A DNA stretch of 7,374 nucleotides, taken from Actinomycetes bacterium. GTDB lineage: Bacteria; Actinomycetota; Acidimicrobiia; Acidimicrobiales; RAAP-2. Shown here in pieces: positions 1 through 5,933 of this stretch. The position numbers and the translations under genes were made by a program. Under the pieces are notes generated by a model, which worked only from the letters and a program-made list of their open reading frames with translations, had not been told where the DNA came from and made no database searches. The first letter of the stretch is position 1; each line of letters opens with the position of its first letter. The DNA lies in assembly GCA_021849765.1 (NCBI GenBank), contig JAJZSM010000006.1:10096-17469 (forward strand), read 5' to 3'.

Positions 1-493
1 CGTCGGCGCGTCCATAGATCAGTACGCGGCGTTCGTCGAGGACGTCCTTCACGGTCACGACCTCGCCCTGTCCGTCGGGATCACGAACCCCGATGACGGT
101 GAAGGACTCGTTGAGCACCACCTCGTCCCCGCGTGCCACCTGGTGGGGGTCGATTGCGGGGTGAAGCGCTACGCGCATTTTCCTTCCGGCCGCGAAGATG
201 TCGACCGTGCCGTCGTCGTTGAAGTCGGTGAACGTCCCGTACACCGCTGGTGGCTGGGTCAACTTTTCAACCTCGTCGCGCAGCGCGCTGATCTGGTCAC
301 GGGTCTGTTGAATCGTGATACTGAGTTTCTCGTTGTTGGAGCGCGCTTGGGCGAGGTGTCCACGCGTCTCGAGCAACTGCTCTTCGAGCAGTTCGATACG
401 TCGGTTGTAGAGCTCCGACTCGGTCAGAGGCCGCCCTCGTCGCGCGACGTCATCACCGTGCTCGTCGGGCTCGTTGGCATGGAATCGGTCCAT
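1..493 (-). CDS. arc: Proteasome-associated AAA ATPase ARC/Mpa, N-terminal part (cut by window edge)
   Basis: This is the N-terminal 164 codons of the ring ATPase that recognises pupylated proteins, unfolds them and feeds them to the 20S proteasome in the cytoplasm. Seen: a polar acidic start, a heptad-rich coiled coil at about residues 24-78 (ESELYNRRIELLEEQL onward), then the first OB-fold domain from about residue 82. Signature strings are ALRDEVEKLTQPP (70-82), DDGTVDIFAAGRKMR (93-107) and VVLNESFTVI (125-134). These match, from memory, M. tuberculosis Mpa (LREEVDRLGQPP, DDTVDVFTSGRKMR, VRLNEALTVV). The AAA module and C-terminal proteasome-docking tail lie beyond base 1, so activity cannot be judged. 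The ATG at 493 is well bounded: an in-frame TAG lies four codons upstream. GGGTGA just upstream could serve as a ribosome site, or the TAGGGT as a -10 box for a leaderless message. It is divergent from the ferredoxin gene. Confidence 0.95.
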   Translation of the reverse strand, partial: MDRFHANEPDEHGDDVARRGRPLTESELYNRRIELLEEQLLETRGHLAQARSNNEKLSITIQQTRDQISALRDEVEKLTQPPAVYGTFTDFNDDGTVDIFAAGRKMRVALHPAIDPHQVARGDEVVLNESFTVIGVRDPDGQGEVVTVKDVLDERRVLIYGRAD

Positions 494-499
494 ACCGTC

Positions 500-505
500 A
501 CCCTA
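500..505 (-). promoter_or_regulatory. Possible -10 box (TAGGGT) of arc
   Basis: On the minus strand TAGGGT sits exactly 6 nt before the arc ATG, the spacing expected if the transcript began at or next to the start codon. No convincing -35 hexamer is visible. The same bases contain GGGTGA, which could be a weak Shine-Dalgarno, so the two readings compete. Confidence 0.35.
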
Positions 506-556
506 GACTTCCAATGTTGTGCGCGTGGTCGCGGTGCTGAGACTCCGGTGCCCCGC

Positions 557-562
557 TAGCAT
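557..562 (+). promoter_or_regulatory. Possible -10 box (TAGCAT) of the ferredoxin gene
   Basis: TAGCAT fits the TAnnnT pattern and lies 33 nt before the ferredoxin ATG. It would give a leader of roughly 27 nt that carries the strong ribosome site at 582-587. The -35 region is not convincing. The assignment rests only on pattern and position within the 102-bp divergent spacer (494-595). Confidence 0.3.
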
Positions 563-581
563 GGCCAGACGAGAAGAGCCC

Positions 582-587
582 GGGAGG
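582..587 (+). promoter_or_regulatory. Shine-Dalgarno site (GGGAGG) of the ferredoxin gene
   Basis: GGGAGG lies 8 nt before the ATG at 596 and fixes that start. It shows that this genome does use leadered, Shine-Dalgarno translation, in contrast to several neighbouring genes that lack such a site. Confidence 0.75.
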
Positions 588-595
588 ACGTTGGC

Positions 596-832
596 ATGAA
601 GGTGTGGATCGACCAGGATTTGTGCACGGGCGACGGCCTCTGTGAAGAGATTTGTCCGGCCGTGTTCACACTGCTCGACGACGGCCTCGCCTACGTCAAA
701 GAGGGCACCGACGTGAAGAGCGCACCTGGCGGAGCGGCCGGTGTCGCCGTCGTGCCCGCGGAGTTCGAAGACGCCGTCGTCGAAGCCTCCGAGGAGTGCC
801 CGGGCGAGTGCATCTTCATCGAACAGGACTGA
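596..832 (+). CDS. Small low-potential ferredoxin of the proteasome-locus type (3Fe-4S or 4Fe-4S)
   Basis: A 78-residue cytoplasmic electron carrier with one iron-sulfur cluster; its redox partner cannot be told from the sequence. Seen: VWIDQDLCTGDGLC at residues 3-16, C20-P21, then ECPGEC at 67-72. The first half of the cluster motif is C10-x2-D13-x2-C16, so Asp replaces the second of the usual Cys ligands, as in Pyrococcus furiosus ferredoxin and in actinobacterial 3Fe-4S ferredoxins. The likely ligands are C10, C16 and C68, with D13 optional; C20 and C72 are extra. From memory, Streptomyces encodes a longer ferredoxin with nearly the same VWIDQDLCTGDG and KECPGDC segments near its proteasome genes. 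The middle insert (about 36-56, AP/GG-rich) is low in complexity. It is divergent from arc, and its stop lies only 12 nt from the convergent trmI stop, with no terminator visible between them. Confidence 0.93.
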   Translation: MKVWIDQDLCTGDGLCEEICPAVFTLLDDGLAYVKEGTDVKSAPGGAAGVAVVPAEFEDAVVEASEECPGECIFIEQD

Positions 833-844
833 CGTCTAGGTCGT

Positions 845-1627
845 TTAGATCGTGGCGGGAGTGCCGGCGAGCCGACGAGCGGACGTGAGGAACCCGGTGT
901 GGGCCACCATCCGGTGGTCTGGGCGCACCGAGCGACCGTCGATGTGCCACGTACGACGCAGGATCTCCACCGTCTCGGCGAGGCCGAACGAATAGCGGTG
1001 CAGCGTCTCACGTAACAACTGGGTCTGATTGATCGTCGGCAGGTAGGCGAGCAGGATGCCCCCGGGGCGTAGGGCCGTCGCGGCGTGCTCGACGACCGCC
1101 CACGGCTCGGGCATGTCGAGCAGGATGCGATCAAAGTCGTCGCCGTCAATCCCCTGCGTGACGTCTCGGATCTGGACGTCGTAGTGGAGGTCCTCACCCA
1201 ACAGGTCGCGCACGTTCTGCTTGGCGTGTTCGGCGAAGTCCTCTCGGATCTCGTAGGCCGTGATGTGCGCGCCGGCGCGCAGCAAGGTCATGGACAGCGC
1301 GCCTGAGCCGACGCCGGCCTCAAGCACCTTTTGGCCGGGGGCGATGTCAGCCTGGAGCAGAATCGCACCGCGGTCCTTAGGGTAGATCACCTGAGCTCCG
1401 CGTGGCATCTTGAGCACGACGTCGGTCAGGGTTGGGCGAAGTACGAGGAAGCTGCGCTCGGTGTTGCTCGAGATGAGCGACCCCTCGACGGCCCCTATGA
1501 CGTCGTTGTGCTGCACGATGCCCGCATGCGTGTGGAAGGCTGCGTCGGTGCGCAACGTGATGAGATAGCGACGGTCCTTCGCGTCAATCAGCATCACGCG
1601 TTCGCCGACCGCGAGCGTGGCCTTCAC
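845..1627 (-). CDS. trmI: tRNA (adenine-58-N1)-methyltransferase TrmI
   Basis: This 260-residue enzyme transfers a methyl group from S-adenosylmethionine to N1 of adenine 58 in the tRNA T-loop. Seen: an N-terminal beta domain beginning VGERVMLIDAKDRRYLITL (about 7-25); the family signature MPRGAQVIYPKD (74-85); SAM motif I VLEAGVGSGALS (101-112); the acidic E126 of the SAM-ribose strand (AYEIRED); and LLDMPEPW (169-176), the counterpart of the D-x-P-x-P-W active-site motif. From memory it aligns well with M. tuberculosis Rv2118c. I chose the GTG at 1627 because homologues begin a few residues before VGERV and because it overlaps the TGA of the preceding small gene (GTGA). A longer in-frame start at GTG 1717 would add 30 Arg-rich residues that shadow that gene. 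There is no strong Shine-Dalgarno; translational coupling is likely. It is the last gene of the minus-strand operon. Confidence 0.95.
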   Translation of the reverse strand: MKATLAVGERVMLIDAKDRRYLITLRTDAAFHTHAGIVQHNDVIGAVEGSLISSNTERSFLVLRPTLTDVVLKMPRGAQVIYPKDRGAILLQADIAPGQKVLEAGVGSGALSMTLLRAGAHITAYEIREDFAEHAKQNVRDLLGEDLHYDVQIRDVTQGIDGDDFDRILLDMPEPWAVVEHAATALRPGGILLAYLPTINQTQLLRETLHRYSFGLAETVEILRRTWHIDGRSVRPDHRMVAHTGFLTSARRLAGTPATI

Positions 1628-1785
1628 GATGAGCGTCGTGACGCGCGTCGCCCGAGCGAACGAGCGATGCCGTCCAGGAGACGCAGGACGACGAGACCGC
1701 CGAGCACCCCGGTCCACTTCTTGGAGCGTTGGGCGAGTGCTCGCGTGCCAACCAGTCCGATCGCGAGTTTCAACAGGCGTCGCAC
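1624..1785 (-). CDS. 53-residue basic, hydrophobic small protein, unknown function (YqjK-like in design)
   Basis: A short gene not recognised by family. It reads from GTG 1785 to TGA 1624: MRRLLKLAIGLVGTRAL, then QRSKKWTG (19-26), then a hydrophobic stretch VLGGLVVLRLLDGIARSL (27-44), then a very basic tail GRRASRRSS (45-53). Two short hydrophobic or amphipathic helices with clusters of Arg/Lys suggest a membrane-surface peptide. Evidence that it is real: its GTG shares one base with the TAG of the upstream gene (TAGTG), its TGA overlaps the GTG of trmI (GTGA), and third codon positions are mostly G or C. It closes what would otherwise be an unexplained 157-nt gap in a compact operon. It could be missed by size-limited gene callers. 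The alternative is that trmI begins further upstream, which homologue lengths argue against. Confidence 0.7.
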   Translation of the reverse strand: MRRLLKLAIGLVGTRALAQRSKKWTGVLGGLVVLRLLDGIARSLGRRASRRSS

Positions 1786-1973
1786 TAGTGACGACCCCGC
1801 TTGGGCCGCGACCGTCGACCGCGCCAGAATCCCCAGACGTAGCCGAGCAGTAGACCGCCCACGCCGGCGATGGCCGTGTCGGCGGGGTCGTCAGTGCGAA
1901 ACGACAACGGGTTGGCCGGTACGACTTCTCGCATGCGGTGCTCCAACTCGCGCCTGGTTGCGGAGTCGCTCAC
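1785..1973 (-). CDS. 62-residue glycine-zipper membrane protein, unknown function (YqjD/DUF3618-like in design)
   Basis: The soluble N-terminal part has a charged helix (TRRELEHRMREVV, 6-18), then NPLSF and an acidic segment (TDDPADT, 27-33). A single membrane helix follows at about 34-50, AIAGVGGLLLGYVWGFW, and then a strongly basic tail RGRRSRPKRGRH (51-62). The helix has A36, G40, G44 and G48 at four-residue spacing, a glycine zipper that usually mediates helix packing or self-association. The GTG at 1973 overlaps the TGA of the holin-like gene (GTGA), which argues for translational coupling and fixes the start. The same frame stays open upstream to 2309, but there it only shadows the holin-like gene. 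The plan (charged helix, C-terminal glycine-zipper anchor, Arg-rich end) resembles the small inner-membrane proteins YqjD/ElaB of E. coli and actinobacterial DUF3618. I infer this from design only, not from clear sequence identity. Confidence 0.75.
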   Translation of the reverse strand: MSDSATRRELEHRMREVVPANPLSFRTDDPADTAIAGVGGLLLGYVWGFWRGRRSRPKRGRH

Positions 1974-2323
1974 GACTTGCTCTTTAAACGACGCCGAACG
2001 GAGGTGTCCGCGACGATCCGCCACGCGGTGAGCGCGAGTACCGCGATCGCCACCACCGCGACGATGAGGTAGGGCAACCACGAGAGCGAGCCATCGAGCA
2101 CGCGGAACTGCTGGAGGAAGCGCAGCAGTCCTATGAGTAGCATCAGCGACCCGAATCCGACGAAGACGCTGCCGATCGCGCCGAAGGCGGCGTAGCGCGC
2201 GACGGCCTTGAGTGGCTGGACCGTCTCTTCCTTCACGTAGCGGACCACGAGACCCTTGATCTCGTCGAAATCGCGTCGCAGTGACGCGCCTCGCAGGACC
2301 TTTCGCCACGACGGAAGCTTCAC
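1970..2323 (-). CDS. Two-helix membrane protein, YqjE / actinobacterial holin-X-like (phage holin superfamily III)
   Basis: A 117-residue integral membrane protein. Seen: a basic N-terminus, a charged amphipathic helix (FDEIKGLVVRYVKEETVQPL, 19-38), TM1 at about 45-68 (AAFGAIGSVFVGFGSLML), TM2 at about 82-103 (WLPYLIVAVVAIAVLALT), and a basic tail ending RRRLKSKS. This plan fits the PF07332 group, often called putative holin-X; despite the name, most members are chromosomal housekeeping proteins of unknown role, with E. coli YqjE as an example. There are no endolysin or phage genes nearby, so a lysis role is unlikely. The start is GTG 2323. It begins 9 nt after the thioesterase stop, and TAGGCT lies 6 nt upstream, overlapping that stop, so an internal promoter is possible. 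Its TGA overlaps the next gene's GTG. Confidence 0.82.
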   Translation of the reverse strand: MKLPSWRKVLRGASLRRDFDEIKGLVVRYVKEETVQPLKAVARYAAFGAIGSVFVGFGSLMLLIGLLRFLQQFRVLDGSLSWLPYLIVAVVAIAVLALTAWRIVADTSVRRRLKSKS

Positions 2324-2332
2324 GCCATCAGC

Positions 2333-2728
2333 CTACTCAGTGCGGTCGCGAATGACGTACGTTGAGCTGGCGCTGGCCACGATGTCATCGTCTTGGTCGA
2401 CGATCCGCGCCTCAACGAAGGCGACGAGCGAGCCGGACTTGACCACGGTCGCGATGCAGGTCATGACAGATCCGGCAGACGCCGGGCGCAGGAAGGAGAT
2501 CCGCAGGTCCGTATTGGCGACGAGAACCTTGCGCTCCCCCACTGTTGCGACCGCGGCGGCTCCCATGGCCGAGTCGGCGATGGCGGCGAGGAAGCCACCC
2601 TGGACGACGCCCGCTGGATTCAAGAACCGTTCATCGATCCGGGCGCGCCAGACACTTCGAGCCCCGTCGGGTGTCGCGACCCGCGTCAACCCTAAGGTGA
2701 GATCACAGTTGGGTGGAATCTGGAGCAT
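2333..2728 (-). CDS. PaaI-type hotdog-fold acyl-CoA thioesterase
   Basis: A 131-residue single hotdog domain, expected to form tetramers and hydrolyse acyl-CoA thioesters; the substrate is unknown. Seen: NPAGVVQGGFLAAIADSAMG (37-56), which holds the catalytic-region motif, and later strand residues VANTDLRISFLRPA (70-83) and ATVVKSGSLVAFVEARI (93-109), typical of PaaI-family enzymes. N37 and D52 are spaced 15 residues apart, like the Asn and catalytic Asp of E. coli PaaI, but Q43 stands where PaaI has the His of the HGG motif. VQGG variants are, as I recall, common in actinobacterial relatives. The length is normal. The ATG at 2728 has no Shine-Dalgarno; TACCCT lies 5 nt upstream, suggesting a leaderless message. 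It is the first gene of the minus-strand operon ending in trmI and is divergent from tkt. Confidence 0.9.
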   Translation of the reverse strand: MLQIPPNCDLTLGLTRVATPDGARSVWRARIDERFLNPAGVVQGGFLAAIADSAMGAAAVATVGERKVLVANTDLRISFLRPASAGSVMTCIATVVKSGSLVAFVEARIVDQDDDIVASASSTYVIRDRTE

Positions 2729-2783
2729 GACTCAGGGTACCGGCCACCGGGAAGTCAATGGAAAGTTGGGTACTGTTCTAGCC
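2729..2783. promoter_or_regulatory. Divergent promoter region between the thioesterase gene and tkt
   Basis: This 55-bp spacer must drive both the thioesterase operon (minus) and tkt-tal (plus). On the minus strand, TACCCT (2734-2739) ends 5 nt before the ATG; TTGACT (2753-2758) resembles a -35 but is only 13 nt away. On the plus strand, TACTGT (2771-2776) ends 7 nt before the tkt ATG. Neither gene has a Shine-Dalgarno. The close packing means RNA polymerase binding for the two directions would overlap, so expression may be mutually exclusive; this last point is inference. Confidence 0.5.
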
Positions 2784-4778
2784 ATGGTCGACCACTTATT
2801 CACCGGCGCGAATGAACTCGAAGGTCGCGCGATCCGCGAGATCATGGCGTTGGCCATGGACGCACCGGCCCAAGCCAAATCTGGCCACAGTGGAACGGCG
2901 ATGGCGCTATCCCCACTCGGGGTGACGCTCTTCTCGCGGCTGCTGCGCCACGATCCCACCGATGCCCAGTGGGCGGATCGGGACCGGTTCATCTTGAGCT
3001 GTGGGCACGCCTCGATCCTGCAGTACGGTCTCGCCCGCGCCTTCGGCTACGACCTGGACGAGCAAGACCTACGGGGATTCCGCCAGCCCCACTCGCGCAC
3101 GCCCGGTCACCCCGAACGCGGTGTCACGCCGACCGTCGAGGTCACCACCGGCCCGCTCGGACAAGGGATCGCCAATGGGGTCGGTATGGCGATCGCGGAA
3201 CGGATCCTGCGTGCGGATTTCGGCGAGGATCTCGTCAACCATCGCATCTGGGTGGTGGCTGGCGACGGGTGCCTCGAGGAGGGGATCAGCCACGAGGCGG
3301 CTTCGCTCGCCGGCTCGCTGGGCTTGGACCGCTTGACGGTTTTCTACGATGACAACCACATCACGATCGATGGTCCAACTGAGCTAGCCATGCACGACGA
3401 CGCGGCCGCGCGTTTTCGCGCCTACGGTTGGCACGTCATTGAACTCGGTGAGCGGGCCAACGACCTCGACGCACTCGAATCGGCCGGCGCATCAGCGATC
3501 GCCGAGACCACACGGCCCACCCTGGTGATTATTCGCTCGCACATCGGCTTCCCGTCTCCGGTGATGATGGACCGACGCGAGGCCCACGGTACGCCCTTCA
3601 GCGCCGAGGCGATCTCCCAGGTCAAGGCGATTCTTGGTGTCCCGGACATCGCGTTCCACCTGGACCCCGAACTTCCGTCTGCGATGGTCGAGGCGCTCGC
3701 GGAGCGTCGTGCCGAACACACGCGCTGGGAGGCGGCGATGGTCGCCGCCGGTGAGCGGGGCGCACGCCTGGGCCACCAGTACGACACCAACGGTGCGCTG
3801 GCCGAGGTGGGACCCGTCGACTACTTCGTCGGTGGGAGTCGCGTCGCCACGCGCAAGGCCATGCAACGCGCGATGGATACCTGGGCGGCGCACACCCCGG
3901 GACTAACGGCTGGATCAGCCGATCTGACCGACAACACCGGCGTGGTGCTGCACGGCGAACCCCAGGGCGCATCAGCGCCCGGCGGCCGTCAGATCCACTA
4001 CGGCGTGCGCGAGTTCGCCATGGGGGCCGTGCTCGTGGGTCAGGCGGCGCACGGCGGAATCCGACCGATCGGTTCGACGTTCTTCGTCTTCAGCGACTAT
4101 GCCCGACCCTCGATCCGCCTGGCGGCACTGAGTCGGGTCGGCACGCTCTTCGTGTTCACCCACGACTCGATCGGCGTTGGCGAGGATGGTCCGACCCACC
4201 AGCCAGTGGAGCACCTAATGGCCCTGCGCGCGATGCCTCAGCTCCACGTCGTACGGCCCTCGGACGCCAACGAGACCCTTGACCTCGTGGCGGCGTACCT
4301 GGCCGACGACAATCCGCCGACCACCGCGTTGGTGCTCTCGCGTCAGGACGTGACCGTCATGAACGACGACGACCGGCGCGCGTCCAAGGCCGGGGCGCCG
4401 AACGGTGGTTACGTCGTGCGCGAGTCCGAGGACGCCCAGTTCACCCTGGTCGCCACAGGTTCTGAGGTTTCGGCCGCCATTGCAGCCAGTGAACAGCTCG
4501 CCGCCGACGGGATCGTCACGCGCGTCGTCGCCATGCCGTGCTGGACCTGCTTCGAGGAGCAGCCGCGCGAGTACCGTGAAACGGTGCTTCGCCGTTCGCT
4601 GCCTTCGGTGTCCCTCGAGGCTGGCGCGACGCTCGGTTGGTCGCGCTACGTGGATCACGCGATCGGCATCGACTCCTTCGGACTGTCGGCGCCTGGGGAC
4701 TACGTGTTCGAGTACTTCAACATCGGCGCCCAAAGTCTGGTCGACCACGTCCGTGATTGGTTAGGAGCCTCGTCGTGA
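2784..4778 (+). CDS. tkt: Transketolase
   Basis: A 664-residue thiamine-diphosphate enzyme that moves two-carbon units between sugar phosphates in the non-oxidative pentose phosphate pathway. Seen: the N-terminal TPP domain with SGHSG (33-37), H109, GPLGQGIANGVGMA (123-136), the Mg/TPP motif GDG at 160-162 running to N191 (FYDDNHITIDG), and EAHGTP with H268; the pyrimidine-binding domain with catalytic Glu410 (HYGVREFAM), FVFSDYARPSIRLAALS (434-450) and GEDGPTHQPVEHL (466-478); and a C-terminal domain (about 541-664) containing VATGSEV. The length is normal and no key residue is missing. The usual GHPG motif reads GHSG. The frame stays open 528 nt upstream, antisense to the thioesterase gene, but homology begins just after ATG 2784. 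TACTGT lies 7 nt before that ATG and there is no Shine-Dalgarno. Its TGA overlaps the tal GTG. Confidence 0.97.
   Translation: MVDHLFTGANELEGRAIREIMALAMDAPAQAKSGHSGTAMALSPLGVTLFSRLLRHDPTDAQWADRDRFILSCGHASILQYGLARAFGYDLDEQDLRGFRQPHSRTPGHPERGVTPTVEVTTGPLGQGIANGVGMAIAERILRADFGEDLVNHRIWVVAGDGCLEEGISHEAASLAGSLGLDRLTVFYDDNHITIDGPTELAMHDDAAARFRAYGWHVIELGERANDLDALESAGASAIAETTRPTLVIIRSHIGFPSPVMMDRREAHGTPFSAEAISQVKAILGVPDIAFHLDPELPSAMVEALAERRAEHTRWEAAMVAAGERGARLGHQYDTNGALAEVGPVDYFVGGSRVATRKAMQRAMDTWAAHTPGLTAGSADLTDNTGVVLHGEPQGASAPGGRQIHYGVREFAMGAVLVGQAAHGGIRPIGSTFFVFSDYARPSIRLAALSRVGTLFVFTHDSIGVGEDGPTHQPVEHLMALRAMPQLHVVRPSDANETLDLVAAYLADDNPPTTALVLSRQDVTVMNDDDRRASKAGAPNGGYVVRESEDAQFTLVATGSEVSAAIAASEQLAADGIVTRVVAMPCWTCFEEQPREYRETVLRRSLPSVSLEAGATLGWSRYVDHAIGIDSFGLSAPGDYVFEYFNIGAQSLVDHVRDWLGASS
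4763..4767 (+). promoter_or_regulatory. Shine-Dalgarno site (AGGAG) of tal, inside the end of tkt
   Basis: AGGAG lies 7 nt before the GTG at 4775 and supports that start over other in-frame codons upstream. It sits within the last codons of tkt, so re-initiation after tkt translation and independent ribosome entry are both possible. Confidence 0.75.
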
Positions 4779-5890
4779 CCCGCTTAGATGACTTGTACAA
4801 CGAGGTCGGCCAGAGCCCGTGGATCGACAATATCCGACGCGACTGGCTCGACGACGGGACCCTCGCGCGCTACGTCGCCGAGGGAGTGCGCGGGGTGACG
4901 TCGAACCCCTCGATCTTCGCCAAAGCGCTTGCGACCTCGACCGCCTACGACGATCGCATCGCCGGGCTCAGCACCGACGATCCCGAGCAGGTCTTTGAAC
5001 GCCTCGCGGTCGATGACGTTCGTGACGCCTGTGACGTCCTGGCCGGGGTCAACGACGCGGCTCGCTCCGACTTCGCCGCTTCGCGCCGACGCTACCTCGA
5101 CGGCTTCGTCTCACTGGAGGTCTCGCCGCGCCTCGCCCACGACACCCAAGCCACAATCGCCGCGGCCCGTCGGTTGGCCGCGGCCGTCGGGCGACCGAAT
5201 GTCATGATCAAGATTCCGGCCACGGTGGCCGGCCTCGAAGCGATCAGCACGGTGCTCGGCGACGGTATCAACGTGAACGTCACCCTCATCTTCTCGATCG
5301 ATCGGTACCGAGCGGTGATGGACGCCTGGGCGAGCGGGCTCGAACTTGCAATCGAGCGTGGTCACGAGGTCGCCAACATCGCGAGTGTCGCTTCGTTCTT
5401 CGTGTCGCGTCTCGACGTTGCGATCGACCAGTTGCTCGAAGCGGACGACCCGCGCCGCGGCTCGATTGCGGTCGCGCAGGTGGCACAGGCTTACTCGGCC
5501 TTCCAAGAGGTCGTGGGCACGTCGCGCGTTCAGTCGCTCCTCGCGCGAGGGGCCCAGGTGCAACGACCCCTGTGGGCGTCGACTTCGACGAAGAACCCCG
5601 CCTACGACGAGTTGCTCTACGTCAACACGATCGCCGCCGCCGAGACAGTCAACACTATGCCCGACGCCACCCTGGCCGCGGCGCTCGCCCGCGGTTCCTA
5701 CGACGAGTCGATACTGCGCGACAGCGCCCGCACCGCCGCGGCGATCGCAACGCTGGACACGCTCGCGCCGACGGTAGACCTCGCGGCGGTGACCCAGCGA
5801 CTCGAGGACGAGGGTGTGGCGGCCTTCATCGCCTCCTACGAAGAGCTGCTCGAGACCGTTCGCACGAAATTGGCTGGACGATCTGCCTGA
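4775..5890 (+). CDS. tal: Transaldolase (actinobacterial ~370-residue type)
   Basis: A 371-residue TIM-barrel enzyme that moves dihydroxyacetone units from sedoheptulose 7-phosphate to glyceraldehyde 3-phosphate. Seen: GVTSNPSIFAKA (40-51), FVSLEVSPRLAHDT (111-124), the Schiff-base lysine K146 in VMIKIPAT, GINVNVTLIFS (164-174), ASVASFFVSRLD (203-214), RPLWASTSTKNP (264-275) and VNTMP (292-296). The order and length match the bacterial/actinobacterial tal family; nothing is missing. The GTG at 4775 overlaps the tkt TGA (GTGA) and has a good AGGAG site 7 nt upstream, so tkt and tal form a coupled unit. In other actinobacteria tal is usually followed by zwf, opcA or pgi; here fbiC follows after 55 nt. 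Confidence 0.97.
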   Translation: MTRLDDLYNEVGQSPWIDNIRRDWLDDGTLARYVAEGVRGVTSNPSIFAKALATSTAYDDRIAGLSTDDPEQVFERLAVDDVRDACDVLAGVNDAARSDFAASRRRYLDGFVSLEVSPRLAHDTQATIAAARRLAAAVGRPNVMIKIPATVAGLEAISTVLGDGINVNVTLIFSIDRYRAVMDAWASGLELAIERGHEVANIASVASFFVSRLDVAIDQLLEADDPRRGSIAVAQVAQAYSAFQEVVGTSRVQSLLARGAQVQRPLWASTSTKNPAYDELLYVNTIAAAETVNTMPDATLAAALARGSYDESILRDSARTAAAIATLDTLAPTVDLAAVTQRLEDEGVAAFIASYEELLETVRTKLAGRSA

Positions 5891-5933
5891 CGGTGGGCTT
5901 GGCGTGGGCCGTAGGGTGGCCCAGCGGCGCAAG

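Noticed and set aside
143..559. Plus-strand open frame opposite arc
   Set aside because: The minus strand here encodes a clear Mpa/ARC coiled coil and OB domain; the plus-strand frame has no family features.
833..844. Terminator between the convergent ferredoxin and trmI stops
   Set aside because: Only 12 nt separate the stops and no stable stem or T-run is visible. Transcripts probably overlap or end inside the opposite gene.
1628..1717. N-terminal extension of trmI to GTG 1717
   Set aside because: It adds an Arg-rich stretch absent from known TrmI proteins and shadows the 53-residue gene in another frame.
1970..2323. Prophage lysis holin
   Set aside because: The protein fits the chromosomal holin-X/YqjE-type plan, and no endolysin, phage structural gene or integrase is present in the window.
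2256..2783. In-frame upstream extension of tkt that would give an 840-residue protein
   Set aside because: These codons lie antisense to the thioesterase and holin-like genes, are Arg/Ser-rich, and precede the point where transketolase homology begins. The ATG at 2784 gives the normal family length.
5905..5923. Inverted repeat TGGGCC/GGCCCA after tal as a terminator
   Set aside because: The stem is only 6 bp, has no following T-run, and sits where the upstream part of an fbiC promoter would be. It is expected by chance in GC-rich DNA.
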